From the NCBI RefSeq assembly GCF_021025955.1, contig NZ_JAJNCL010000021.1, forward strand, positions 1 to 64,000: a stretch of DNA of 64,000 bases, given 5' to 3'. The DNA is from Rhodococcus qingshengii. GTDB lineage: Bacteria > Actinomycetota > Actinomycetes > Mycobacteriales > Mycobacteriaceae. This document shows, one piece after another, positions 52,746 to 62,213 of the stretch (position 1 is its first letter; the number at the start of each line of letters is the position of its first letter). Under the pieces are notes generated by a model that was not told the DNA's origin, made no database searches, and was given only the letters and a program-made list of their open reading frames with translations. Position numbers and translations under genes: made by a program.

Positions 52746-54178
52746 AGGCGAACGAATACGCCGAACACGACGCTACGGGACTCGCTGAACTGATCCATGA
52801 CAAACAGGTATCGGTCGCCGAAGTCCACGAAGCGGCCCGCGCTGCGATCAATGCGGTCAACCCTGAACTCAATGCGGTTGTCGCCGGACCTTGGGATCAA
52901 GCACTCACTTGCAACGAACGGGGAAGGTTCGCAGGAATACCCTTTGCGTTCAAGGATTTCGCCATACATGCTGCCGGAGTTCCAACGCGATTCGGAAGTC
53001 GGCTGGCAGGGGAAGGCGCAGTCTTTCCGCATGACACCGAATTGATGACACGATTCCGTGCTGCCGGGTTGGCCGCTGTGGCAGTTACCACCACACCGGA
53101 ATTCGCTTTCAATGGAAATACGGAACCGGTGACGCAGGGGTCCACACGTAATCCTTGGGACACAACGCGGAGCGTCGGAGGTTCCAGTGGTGGATCCGCA
53201 GCTTTAGTCGCCTCGCGTGCCCTGCCGATCGCCCACGCCACTGATGGTGGAGGTTCGATACGAATTCCCGCATCGGCCGCCGGATTGGTGGGTCTCAAGC
53301 CGAGTCGGGGTCGTGTACCGGTTGGCCCCGACTCGAGTGAGCCGCTATCAGGGTTGGGCGCCGAGTTGGGACTCACACGGTCGGTGCGCGACTGCGCCGC
53401 ACTGCTGGATGCCGTGAGCGGTCCTGCGCCCGGCGACAAGTACATTATTCGTGAACCCGAGCGAGCCTATGTCGATGAAATCGACCGTATTCCTGGACGT
53501 TTGCGAATCGCGATCCACACGCAGTCTTGGTCGGGTCATCCCGTCGACCAGGAGGTAGCCGACGCAGTGACTGCGGTGGGCGCAGCTCTTGAAGCATTGG
53601 GTCACCACGTCAGTCCGGACTCGCCGGTCTTCGACTGGGATCAATTCGTCGACGCCAACCTACCGGTCTGGAGTGTGTCTCTCGCCGAAGGCATCGATGC
53701 TCTTGCAGCGGCTTTCGGCACCACTCCGGGACCCGACAATCTCGAGGCAACAACCTTGGCATGTGCGGAGTACGGTCGTCGAGTCACGGCAACCCAGCTC
53801 GGCGGAGCTCTCGCCGACTTCAACCAGATCTCCCGCAGCGTCGGAACGTTCTTCACGAATTACGACCTCCTGCTGACTCCTACGCTGGGTGAACCGCCCC
53901 AACTGCTGGGTGAACTCGACTCCGACGACGCATCGCTCACTCCAGGGGAGTGGACGCGCAAGCTCTTCGGTATTTGTTCCTTCACTCCGTTGTTCAATGC
54001 CACGGGTGGACCGGCAATCAGCCTGCCGCTCGGATGGACACGTTCCGGGCTGCCAATCGGTGTTCAAATAGCTGCGCCCATGTGCGACGAGGGCACTCTG
54101 ATCGCTGTTGCATCCCAGCTGGAGAAGGCCATGCCCTGGGCTGACCGCATACCAGGAGTAAATGCCTGTGAACGATGA
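52742..54178 (+). CDS. Amidase (amidase-signature family)
   Basis: A 478-aa Ser-cisSer-Lys hydrolase. ATG 52742 overlaps the previous stop (ATGA). The catalytic triad is visible: K71 in IPFAFKDFAIH, cis-Ser S148 in VGGSSGGSAA, and nucleophile S172 in ATDGGGSIRIPASAAG. It hydrolyses carboxamides to acids and ammonia. The 3' end overlaps the nitrilase-family gene by 17 bp. Together with its neighbours it suggests sequential cleavage of nitrogen groups from one substrate. Confidence 0.93.
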   Translation: MKANEYAEHDATGLAELIHDKQVSVAEVHEAARAAINAVNPELNAVVAGPWDQALTCNERGRFAGIPFAFKDFAIHAAGVPTRFGSRLAGEGAVFPHDTELMTRFRAAGLAAVAVTTTPEFAFNGNTEPVTQGSTRNPWDTTRSVGGSSGGSAALVASRALPIAHATDGGGSIRIPASAAGLVGLKPSRGRVPVGPDSSEPLSGLGAELGLTRSVRDCAALLDAVSGPAPGDKYIIREPERAYVDEIDRIPGRLRIAIHTQSWSGHPVDQEVADAVTAVGAALEALGHHVSPDSPVFDWDQFVDANLPVWSVSLAEGIDALAAAFGTTPGPDNLEATTLACAEYGRRVTATQLGGALADFNQISRSVGTFFTNYDLLLTPTLGEPPQLLGELDSDDASLTPGEWTRKLFGICSFTPLFNATGGPAISLPLGWTRSGLPIGVQIAAPMCDEGTLIAVASQLEKAMPWADRIPGVNACER

Positions 54179-55307
54179 CACCGGCCGAACACCGATCGCC
54201 CCCTATCTGGCAGTAGGTATTTCGACTGTCGTGCGCAACATCGAGCGGCGCTCGCAGATCAAGACCAACCTCGATGTCATCGAGGACGCCATCCATGCTG
54301 CGGTGTCAACTGTTTCCATCAACATGCCGGTCAAACTGATCGCACTGGCCGAAGGCGCATTGACCGGTTTCGGCGACGAAGCCTTCGACATACCTCACGT
54401 GGAGGCAGCACATGAAATGTTCATCGACATACCCGGCCCCGAGACCGACCGTCTCGGTTCACTAGCCAAACAGCACGGCGTCTACATCATCGCCCAATGC
54501 AAGGCCCGGTGGCCCGAGGTGATGCCGGATCGATTCTTCAATTCGATGATCGTCATCTCACCAGCAGGCGAGGTGGTTCATCGCGCCACGAAGAATCATC
54601 TCTGGTGCCGCGAACGATCCTGCACTCCACACGACATCTACGACCGGTGGGTCGAACTGTTCGGCGACGGACTCGATGCCTTCTACCCCGTACTGCACAC
54701 CCCGGATATCGGTTCGATAGGAACGATTTGTTGCAGTGATGGAGAGTACCCGGAAGCCTTACGTGCCTTGGCATTCCAAGGCGCAGAAGTTGTGTATCGC
54801 CCCAGTGAAGCGGTGCCGATGACACAGGCAGGGCCCGAGCCCGGCGGAACGTGGTTGCTACAGAACCGCGCTCACGCGCATTTCAACAGTCTGTACATGA
54901 TCTGCCCGAATACCGGCCCGGTCTATCCGACACAGGACGCAGTACATGCATTCGACATCGCCGGCGGCAATTCACACATCGTGGACTACAACGGAGCGGT
55001 ACTCGGCCACACCATCTCGGGGCACAATTCGTTCGTTGCAGGTGTAATCGACATCGAGGCCCTACGTCAGTTCCGGGTGATGAACCTGAACTCCAATTGG
55101 CTCAAGGATCTCCGCACCGAGATCTTCCGCCGAATGTATGACGAACCGATTCATCCCGTGAATCTGTGGCTGGACAAGGACCCCGTTCAACACGCCGGCG
55201 CTGACGAGATCTACCGGGCCAATATTTCCAGGCTGATCGAAAGAGGCTCATACACGGCGCCGGCCCATCGTTTCCTCGGCGCAGGCCTCCACGATCACAT
55301 GGATTGA
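54162..55307 (+). CDS. Nitrilase/carbon-nitrogen hydrolase superfamily protein
   Basis: A 381-aa enzyme. ATG 54162 (AGGAG 3 bases away) or GTG 54168 (9 bases from AGGAG) may start it. The Glu-Lys-Cys triad is E64 in IALAEGALTGF, K144 in HRATKNHLWCRE, and C191 in GTICCSDGEYPEAL. A long C-terminal part (GGNSHIVDYNGAVLGHTISG, then NLNSNWLKDLRTEIFRRMY) resembles aliphatic-amidase and formamidase branches more than true nitrilases. Expected reactions are amide or nitrile hydrolysis. Last intact gene of the cassette. Confidence 0.9.
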   Translation: MPVNDDTGRTPIAPYLAVGISTVVRNIERRSQIKTNLDVIEDAIHAAVSTVSINMPVKLIALAEGALTGFGDEAFDIPHVEAAHEMFIDIPGPETDRLGSLAKQHGVYIIAQCKARWPEVMPDRFFNSMIVISPAGEVVHRATKNHLWCRERSCTPHDIYDRWVELFGDGLDAFYPVLHTPDIGSIGTICCSDGEYPEALRALAFQGAEVVYRPSEAVPMTQAGPEPGGTWLLQNRAHAHFNSLYMICPNTGPVYPTQDAVHAFDIAGGNSHIVDYNGAVLGHTISGHNSFVAGVIDIEALRQFRVMNLNSNWLKDLRTEIFRRMYDEPIHPVNLWLDKDPVQHAGADEIYRANISRLIERGSYTAPAHRFLGAGLHDHMD

Positions 55308-55489
55308 ACGTCAGGGGACAGGTAGTGCCAAGTCCGCTCACCCGCCGACCATAGCGGCAGTCCGGCTTGGCTGGCTCCGATGATGGTGATTTTGCGTATG
55401 CTCTCGCCGATGTTGGCTACGAGCCGTCAGACATTGCGGCATCGATTACGTCCGGTTCATTTCAGACTTTAGGACTGGTAATCGTTCCA

Positions 55490-56154
55490 GGCTGCGGTTC
55501 AGCGTGGAAGCCCACCGGTTCACCGCGCTGCGAACCGGTGCGGTCTCTGGCGTGGCAACGGACGTACTGGCGGCGGAAAAGGTCCGGCGTCTGGCGATCA
55601 TCGGCTCCGGTGCCCAGGCTGCGACACAACTTGATTCCTGCTGCGCAGTGAGGGAATTCGAGGAGATTTCGGTATACAGCCGGACTCTCGCGCATGCGCA
55701 ACGATTTGTCGACGAAGCAATAGTGAGGCATCCAGGACTCCGGTTTTCGGTAGCAGGGTCGGCAAACGAATGCGTCGGAGATGCTGACGTGGTGTGTTGC
55801 GCGACCGGCGCCACGTCACCGTTGTTCGACCTGGAGGCGCTCCCGGCAAACATCCACGTCAATGCAGTCGGATCTTTCCGTCCGTCGATGACGGAACTCC
55901 CTGCCGGGCTCATCGATGCTTAGACGGTCACCGTTCTCGACGACGTTGCCGGATGTCTGGAGGGGTCGGGTGAAGTCCGGTCGGCAATCGAGCGGGAGTT
56001 CCCCATCTCCGACCTCCGATCACTGGGCGCGGTAATGGAATCCGGCGTGGAGCGTCACGGTCGCACGGTGTTCAAGTCGGTCGGGTGTGCAGCACTCGAC
56101 TGGGGTGTCGGCAAAGCGATCGCGGACAGACTCGAGAGCGTCGTACTTTCCTGA
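55490..56154 (+). pseudogene. Ornithine cyclodeaminase/mu-crystallin family, 5'-truncated with internal stop
   Basis: The frame carries VEAHRFTALRTGAVSGVATD, the NAD-binding motif LAIIGSGAQAATQLDS, ISVYSRTLAHAQRFVDE and VCCATGATSPLFDLEALPAN. It stops at TAG 55921-55923 after PAGLIDA, but continues in the same frame with TVTVLDDVAGCLEGSGEVRS to a family-like end, HGRTVFKSVGCAALDWGVGK, and TGA at 56152-56154. About the first 100 residues of the family are missing upstream. Two independent lesions mark it as a pseudogene. It probably once served the cassette upstream. Confidence 0.8.
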
Positions 56155-56213
56155 GGGATGACCGAGGCCTGCCCCAACGATTCGCTTTGTCGGGACAGGC
56201 CTTTCGGTGATAG
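56153..56213. repeat. Terminator-like repeat, copy 1 of 2
   Basis: A 61-bp sequence nearly identical to 57579-57639 (they differ mainly in three bases after GAGGGATGA). Its core AGGCCTG...CAGGCCTTT forms an imperfect hairpin followed by a TTT. It separates the cyclodeaminase pseudogene from the convergent hydrolase gene. Confidence 0.78.
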
Positions 56214-56217
56214 GCGC

Positions 56218-57162
56218 TCAGCGTAGAGGCAGTGATGCCAGGAAAGTTGCCGTGTCTCGGGCGATCTCCGGCGACAGAGTGTGGTGTAGATAGTGTTCAC
56301 CCGGGAGCGGGATCACTTGTCCGGTATGGACGCTCGCAGCTTGTTGGCGGTGCAGATCGACCCACTCTGGCACATCGGTGTCGTTCGCTACCACGAACAG
56401 CAGCACCGGCAATGACTCGGGGAACGTCGTTCCACTGGCCGACGCGAAGTTCGCCGGTGCGTTCTCCATCTCTTTCAACAGCGTCGGTGCGGCCGAATTT
56501 TTGTTGCTGAGCAGTTCAATCTGTTCCTTGGTCTGCTGGTCGTAGGGAAGGCCGGCGTAGGGATCGTCGGCGAACGCGGTGAGCAGACGGGTGAGGCCCA
56601 CATCATGTGCGATGTCGATGGCCTCGGTGGGCAGTGGCTCGTCCCAGCCTGGTTGACCGGGCACGCTACTGTCGATTCCGACGAATGCGACGAGTTCGTC
56701 TGGGTATTCGGCGGCGTAGGTAAGTGCGTAGATGCCGGCGATCGAATGGCCCATCAGGACATACCGATCGATTCCCAGATACTGCAGCGCCTCGTGTACT
56801 TCGCGAACGATGTTGGCGGACGAGCGGGCGGCGTCGGTCTGATCGCTCAGGCCGGTTCCGAATGGTTCGACAGCGACAACTTTGTACTGCGAGGACAATG
56901 CGGTGATGAGCGGTTGATAGTCCAACCCTGGAGCAGCGGTCCCGAGTCCGGGCAGCAGAACGATCGTTTCCGAACCCTGACCACTGACCACCACATTCAT
57001 CATTTTGCCGTCGACGGGTACGAGTCGACCGTAGGAAGTGATATCGGAGGCTTCGGAACGTGTTGCAAAAAAGTTGTACGTTGCCGCGGTGGCGAGGAGG
57101 AGGACAGGAATCGCGATGATGGCGACAACTGTCACCAGGACGATTCGGCGTAGCTTTCGCAT
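56218..57162 (-). CDS. Membrane-anchored alpha/beta-hydrolase
   Basis: A 314-aa protein with an N-terminal anchor (LRRIVLVTVVAIIAIPVLLL). The hydrolase fold follows: IVLLPGLGTAAPGLDYQPLI, VEPFGTGLSDQT, nucleophile elbow MGHSIAGIYAL, and a C-terminal His in PGEHYLHHTLS. It resembles haloperoxidase/esterase-like proteins. A 31-nt palindrome 100 bp upstream of the start (57263-57293) is a likely operator. Repeats lie downstream of this gene and of the next minus-strand gene. Confidence 0.87.
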   Translation of the reverse strand: MRKLRRIVLVTVVAIIAIPVLLLATAATYNFFATRSEASDITSYGRLVPVDGKMMNVVVSGQGSETIVLLPGLGTAAPGLDYQPLITALSSQYKVVAVEPFGTGLSDQTDAARSSANIVREVHEALQYLGIDRYVLMGHSIAGIYALTYAAEYPDELVAFVGIDSSVPGQPGWDEPLPTEAIDIAHDVGLTRLLTAFADDPYAGLPYDQQTKEQIELLSNKNSAAPTLLKEMENAPANFASASGTTFPESLPVLLFVVANDTDVPEWVDLHRQQAASVHTGQVIPLPGEHYLHHTLSPEIARDTATFLASLPLR

Positions 57163-57578
57163 CGTGCACTCATTTCAAATTTCGGCGAAGCCCGTTATGG
57201 CGCTACACAAGTGAGATCAGTTGAGCAATCTCGATGGCCCAGCGGAAGTGCCACGACGTCACGGCCACCTGTGACACAGTGTCACGGGTGGCCCCGCCAA
57301 TCTACGTCGCACCTGTGGTTCGTCACTTGTCTCGCCGGGGTAATTGCAGATCTGGAATTTCGTGATACTCGTAGTTGTGGATGCCGTCGGGAACGACGGG
57401 CGTGCACTCACGTCATTTGGCGCTCGTGTGACCGAGAATGTAGTCGGCGCTCGATTCTGTTTCCCCGCAGAATCGCCTAGAGCCGAGGCCGGGCAACGCC
57501 CACTGCCCTCGCATGTATGTCCGGTTTGCCGGTCGTTGTAGTGGACAGGCCTTGAGGTCGCTCGGCTATAGACTTCCG
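57163..57578. promoter_or_regulatory. Spacer with a near-perfect palindrome (57263-57293)
   Basis: No gene is supported. Inside lies GGCCACC-T-GTGACAC-A-GTGTCAC-G-GGTGGCC, symmetrical except for one T/G pair. This is a strong candidate binding site for a dimeric regulator of the hydrolase gene, whose start is at 57162. No regulator gene is adjacent. Confidence 0.55.
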
Positions 57579-57639
57579 GAGGGATGATAAAGGCCTGCCC
57601 CAACGATTCGCTTTGTCGGGACAGGCCTTTCGGTGATAG
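57579..57639. repeat. Terminator-like repeat, copy 2 of 2
   Basis: The second copy of the 61-bp hairpin element, 24 bp beyond the stop of the minus-strand lipoprotein gene at 57663. Two nearly identical copies flanking the hydrolase gene suggest that a segment of about 1.4 kb was inserted or duplicated here. Confidence 0.78.
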
Positions 57640-57662
57640 TTGGTCGAGCTGGGAAGTGCGCT

Positions 57663-59069
57663 CTAGCTGGTTGCATCCTTCTGGATCAAGAGCATCGCGT
57701 CGTCTACCGGATCGAAGTACAGAGCCGGGTCGGCAACCAGTGCAGCCTCCTCACCATGAGTTTGCATGGTGACAACCCACGCACGATCGTCGTGTTCCAC
57801 GTAATAGGCACCCGCAAGGACCCCGATGGAGCTGCCGCCCTTGAATCCGCCGTAGGTGAACCATTTCGCGGACTCGTCACTGAGCGCCGGATCCTCGGCG
57901 AGTATGTCTCTAACGGGTGCGCCGCTCTCGGTCTTCGCCGTCTCTTGCAACGAGACCAACGCGGCACGCAGGTCAGCGGGCGAGGCGAACCAATCGATGT
58001 CGAAAGGCCATGCGGGGGTGGTGAATGCAGACGCCGGGATGTCCACCAGACCACCCGGCAGCGCCGCGAGTATCGCTCGACGCTCGTCCGGAGTTCCGTC
58101 GCGCCAAGCGATACGTTGTGCGCCTTCGTCGCCCCAGCCGAGTTGGAACAGTGCGCGGGTCGGCTTGAGCGGGATGTTGAGTGAAGGATCCGCCATGCCC
58201 ATCGGGGTGAACTCGGCTTCGACCTGCTCGCGCCCGACAGCAGCGATCAGCATGTCGGTGGCGGTGTTGTCGCTGATCGAGATCATCTTGCCGGCGGTTT
58301 CCCGGACCGTGACTTCAGTTCCCGATGGCAGGTCCTGCATGGTCCCGCCGGGCATCGATTTGAGGTCGTCGGTGATGGTGAGCTTCTGATCCCAGGAGAG
58401 TGTCCCGTTCTCGACAGCCGTCGCGACCGCGCCGAGGACGTACAGCTTGATCGTTGACCCTGTGGGCTGTGGTGAGGTGTCGCCGACGCCGAAGACTTCG
58501 GCGTTCTTTCCTCCGGTGACCTCGGTGACGGTCAAGTTCGTCGGCGCGGGAAGTGCTTTGACAGCTGCCTCGAGTTCTCGCCATGATGCGGCCGGTACAT
58601 GATCGTCCTTGGTTGGTGTGATCGCCATTCCCAGGATCAGCCCGTTGCCGTCGACGACGACGTTGATGTCGAACGCGCCGCCGGTGGTACTGGTGATGGA
58701 AATGGTGCCGTCGGAGTCGCCTCCCTTGTAATTCACTGTTGTCCAGGGCTGTCCGGCTCGGATGGAGTCGAAGTCCTGAGGCGTCAGGACAACGGGTGCG
58801 GTGGGCCCGAAGTGCTCGGCGATTTCTTCCTGGGTCAATGGCGTGCTCGTGTTGAACGCACTGAGAAGCCAGGTGATCTGCTTGCCGACGGCGCTGTCGG
58901 GGATCGTGACCGTCGCGGGTGCCGCGGTGGTGGAGACCTTTGTGCTGTTTTCGGAGGTTTGTGCAGAATCAGACCCGGAAGTACATGCGGCGAGGGCGAA
59001 TACCGCTGCGGAGGCAAGTGTCACCAGTGTGAGCGGGCGACTCTTCCTGCGTGTGTGTTCGAGTTTCAT
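57663..59069 (-). CDS. Class A beta-lactamase-fold lipoprotein (LpqF-like)
   Basis: A 468-aa exported protein. The signal ends in lipobox LAAC (ASAAVFALAACTSGSDS). An N-terminal NTF2-like/Cpe domain (GKQITWLLSAFNTSTPLTQE, then VNYKGGDSDGTISI) precedes a serine hydrolase with SxxK in GSTIKLYVLG, SDN in MISISDNTATDML, and KGG in TYGGFKGGSS. All three beta-lactamase-family motifs are intact. Mycobacterial LpqF has the same layout. A cell-envelope esterase or peptidase role is likely; resistance activity cannot be judged. Confidence 0.88.
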   Translation of the reverse strand: MKLEHTRRKSRPLTLVTLASAAVFALAACTSGSDSAQTSENSTKVSTTAAPATVTIPDSAVGKQITWLLSAFNTSTPLTQEEIAEHFGPTAPVVLTPQDFDSIRAGQPWTTVNYKGGDSDGTISITSTTGGAFDINVVVDGNGLILGMAITPTKDDHVPAASWRELEAAVKALPAPTNLTVTEVTGGKNAEVFGVGDTSPQPTGSTIKLYVLGAVATAVENGTLSWDQKLTITDDLKSMPGGTMQDLPSGTEVTVRETAGKMISISDNTATDMLIAAVGREQVEAEFTPMGMADPSLNIPLKPTRALFQLGWGDEGAQRIAWRDGTPDERRAILAALPGGLVDIPASAFTTPAWPFDIDWFASPADLRAALVSLQETAKTESGAPVRDILAEDPALSDESAKWFTYGGFKGGSSIGVLAGAYYVEHDDRAWVVTMQTHGEEAALVADPALYFDPVDDAMLLIQKDATS

Positions 59070-59276
59070 GGCCTGATTTCATCAGCGTTTTCTTTGGCGC
59101 ACGACCGTCTGGGGTACTGAATCTTCTAGTGCTCGAGTACCGCACTGTCACCGTCCGCTACTGACAAATGTCACAACAAAAGTTGACTTTCAGAGGAGCC
59201 TTTCAGAGGTGCATCGTCAAGTTCATTCTAGTGCAGTACCTTTCGGGTGCATCAGAGGTATCGCACGGAGCGGCGC

Positions 59277-59476
59277 TCAGGCTGCCGCGCTCAGCTCGAT
59301 AACCGACCACCACCCCTGGAATCGGGTGCGGTGGTCGATGGAGGCCATCCGGTGACAGGCCGTTCGGAAGTGCGGAGAGATGAGACTGTACGAGGGCCAG
59401 GCGCGGTTGGGCTGCGCCGACAGTGCGGAACCCTTTCATCGCGCCTTCGTGTTGTCGGGTCGGTTGTGTGAGCCCT
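59277..59476 (-). pseudogene. IS6-family transposase C-terminal remnant (copy 3)
   Basis: The minus strand reads TQPTRQHEGAMKGFRTVGAA and then, after a frame change, LISPHFRTACHRMASIDHRT and RFQGWWSVIELSAAA with TGA at 59277-59279. This follows the C-terminal order of the IS6 transposases in this window (SHQPTRQRERAMKRF...ISPHFRPRRH...EMADRFAVW). Neither terminal inverted repeat was found. It is more diverged than the other copies, so it may come from a different IS6 member. Confidence 0.6.
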
Positions 59477-59902
59477 GATAAGAGACAAGCGTGTCGGCGA
59501 CCAGTACTCTCGACGGGCGCGCCCCCTTCGCCAGATGTCCGGCGTCGACGAGAGTCGATCACCTGGTGATACTCGACAGGGCGGATCGGTTCTCCCGAGT
59601 AGTTTGCCTACTTCGGCGCGGCGCTCGTCTATTCTTTCAACTGCTTCGACTCGCGACTGGCACACTTTTCGCCAGGGCCATGTCCGCCACTGCGGATGCT
59701 CTCGTGACGACGCCGGAGACACCATTGTGCGCACTGGCCTCTGGTTGATGACGATTCGGATTTGGTGTGACCGGACGAAAAGTTGGTCGATCTTCTTCAG
59801 GATTGGCTGAGCAACCGTCACGGCGACCGCCAAGATTTAGCAGTCAACACTTAACCGCTCTATCGAACTTTGCTCGGACCCAGGCTCTTTCATGGAGGCA
59901 GT
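59477..59902. other. Gap between IS remnant and solute-binding-protein fragment
   Basis: Frames on both strands here have no recognisable motif. A GGAGG ribosome site at 59894-59898 serves the next gene start, so a promoter may remain within this gap. Confidence 0.4.
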
Positions 59903-60388
59903 ATGAAACACCGGTCCTATCCAACACTTGTAGCAGCTGCAGGGCTCGCGCTGGTGTTGTCCGCTCGTGGATCGGGAGGAACGTCCTCGGGCTCCGGTGA
60001 CCCCCTCACTGACGGGACCTTCCGGTTTGCTCTGCAGGCCGATCCGGGCGCACTCAACCCGATCATGTCCGCTTCTGCCGCAACTGGCGAGATCTCGCGG
60101 TTGGCTTACGACTACCTGATCTACCAGGATCCCGACACCAGTGAAGTCGGACCGTGGTTGGCGGAGAAGTGGGAAGGAACCCCGACGTCTGCGTCCTTCA
60201 CCATTCGTGAAGGGGTGACCTGTACCGACGGATCCGCTCTGACCCCGCACACCGTCGCCGACAACATCAATTTCGTCGCCGATCCGGACAACGGTTCACA
60301 ACAGCGCGGCACCACCGTGCCTGCCGAAGCTGTGGCAACTGCTGATCCCGTGACGCGCACCGTCACGGTGACCACTGCGGTACCCAGC
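59903..60388 (+). pseudogene. 5' fragment of a peptide/nickel-type ABC solute-binding protein
   Basis: ATG 59903 with GGAGG upstream opens a lipoprotein-type leader (TLVAAAGLALVLSARGSGGT), but the expected lipobox Cys (SACGSGG) is Arg, a TGT/TGC to CGT-type change. Then GTFRFALQADPGALNPIMSA, LAYDYLIYQDPDTSEVGPWL and LAEKWEGTPTSASFTIREGV match family-5 solute-binding proteins of oligopeptide importers. Similarity ends near VTVTTAVPSP at ~60388, where a serine hydrolase gene begins in another frame. About 160 of the usual ~520 residues remain, without transporter partners. Confidence 0.8.
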
Positions 60389-61731
60389 CCCTCCAAGAAC
60401 AGCTTCAAGAACTCGTCGACCAGTGGAGGGCCGAGGCGAACATCCCCGGCGTCTCGGTCGGCATCGTGCACGGCGAGAAGGACATCGTCGTCACCAGCGG
60501 CATCGAAAGCGCCGAAACCCAACTCCCAGTCACCGACAAGACGATGTTCATGATCGGCTCCACCACAAAGGTGTTCGCCGCAACAGCCGCGATGGCACTC
60601 GTCGAGGACGGCCTGCTCGACCTCGACACGCCGTTGGTCGAGTACATACCCGAACTGGCCTTCGCCGACGAAGAAGCCACCCGCACAGTCACGATGCGTC
60701 ATCTCCTCACCCACGCCGGCGGATTCACCGGCGACGCCAGCCTCTCCGCAGGATGGGGCGACGATGCGCTCGGCCGCGCGATGGCACGGCTCAGTGAGCT
60801 CCAACAGGAATTTCCCGTCGGAGAAGTCTTCTCCTACAGCAACTCCGGCTTCGCCCTCGCCGGACATGTCGTCGCCAAGATCAGCAGCCTGACATTCGAA
60901 GAATTCGTCACACAGCGAATTCTGGCCCCTCTCCACATGAAGAACTCGGCGTTCCTACCCTGGGACGTGATGACCCGCCGGTTCGCGCTCGGTCATTACC
61001 TTCGCGACGGTGTTCCGTTCGTGTCCAACGAAACCGGCACCGACCGCGGCATGACGCCCTGCGGCGGCATGTGGTCCTCGGTGCGGGACCAACTCGTCTG
61101 GGCACGTTACGCACTGTCCGGCGCACATCCCGGCGAAGGACAGCCGCTCGACGAGTCCACCCGGTTGCTGATGCAGAAGCCGCAGCTTCCCGCGGCGATG
61201 ATGTTCGAGGAGGTCGGCCTGGGCTGGCTGCTGACTCGGTACGGAACCACGCAGGTTGTCCGGCACGGCGGACACGTGAGTAATCTTCAGGTCTCCGAGT
61301 TCATGACGGTGCCCGAGAAGAACTTCGCCGTCACCGTGCTGACCAACGCGCTCGGCGGCGGCATCGGCAAGAAGGTCGTCGACTGGTGCATGGCCAACCT
61401 CGCGGAGTTGCCCGATCCGGCATCTCTCGACGTGGTCGAGCCCGAACCCTCTGCCGTCGACGCGGTCCTGGGTAAGTACCAGGCCGGCGACCTGACGATG
61501 ACCGTCGCCCCCGGTGACGAGGGTATCGGCGTTCGCATGGGTAGCGCGCAGGATCTGGGAGATTACGAGGACATCGTGTGGCCGCCGGCGATCCCGATCG
61601 CCTTCGTCAACGCCCTCGACTTCGCTGCGCGTGCAGACAACTCCCGGACGTTGGGGCGCTTTGTCACCGATGAGACCGGACGTGCCGTGATGCTCGAATT
61701 CGGCGGCCGTACCGCCAAGCGCGTGGCTTGA
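60389..61731 (+). CDS. Serine hydrolase, beta-lactamase class C fold, probably lacking its native start
   Basis: The frame carries LQELVDQWRAEANIPGVSVG, then SxxK in MIGSTTKVFAATAAM, the Tyr motif in FSYSNSGFALAG, and HGG in VVRHGGHVSNLQ. This complete esterase/DD-peptidase fold is followed by a C-terminal extension. Family N-termini begin just before LQELVDQW, exactly where the solute-binding-protein fragment stops, so the original start codon seems lost. GTG 60466 (internal) would remove ~25 residues but keep all three motifs. Expression may depend on the foreign 5' fragment's promoter. I give the homologous extent, not a confirmed start. Confidence 0.75.
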
Positions 61732-61810
61732 TCTTGTAGACGGGTGACGCGGTCCGATCAGGTGCGATCGATCTCCTCGATCTCACACGGGACGCTAGAG
61801 CTGGGTTTTC

Positions 61811-61996
61811 TACTTGCTGGCGGCTAATTCCGGGGTGGAGTACGACGACGAGCTGGTTCAAGAAGAGGTCTTCGGGCCGGTTGTCATGGTGCAGACGTTC
61901 TCTACCAAGAGTGAAGCGGTCGAGCGTGCGAACGGGACCAAGTACGCCCTGGCGTCGAGCGTCTGGACCTCCGATCACGGCACGTCAGGCAAGTGA
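61811..61996 (+). pseudogene. Internal fragment of an aldehyde dehydrogenase
   Basis: The plus strand reads VEYDDELVQEEVFGPVVMVQ, then TFSTKSEAVERANGTKYALA and SSVWTSDHGT. This is the conserved C-terminal region of NAD-dependent aldehyde dehydrogenases (VQEEVFGPVV...ANxTxYGLAxxVWT). The catalytic Cys region upstream and the C-terminus are absent, and it stops at TGA 61994-61996. Confidence 0.72.
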
Positions 61997-62213
61997 CGAG
62001 CGCCTGACTTTCGGCTGTCGAGAACGGTGTGCCACCGGTTCGCAGCGAACCGGTGGCACACCGTGTGCCCAAAACGTCGTCGATCCGGAGATTCGAAATA
62101 TGTTGCTGTACAACCGATGTACTCTAGAAATTGATTGATCGAGATCACATCTTCCGGTAACGTGACGTGTGCAACATCGCGCACATTCACCTATCACTCT
62201 TCAGGAGACTGCT

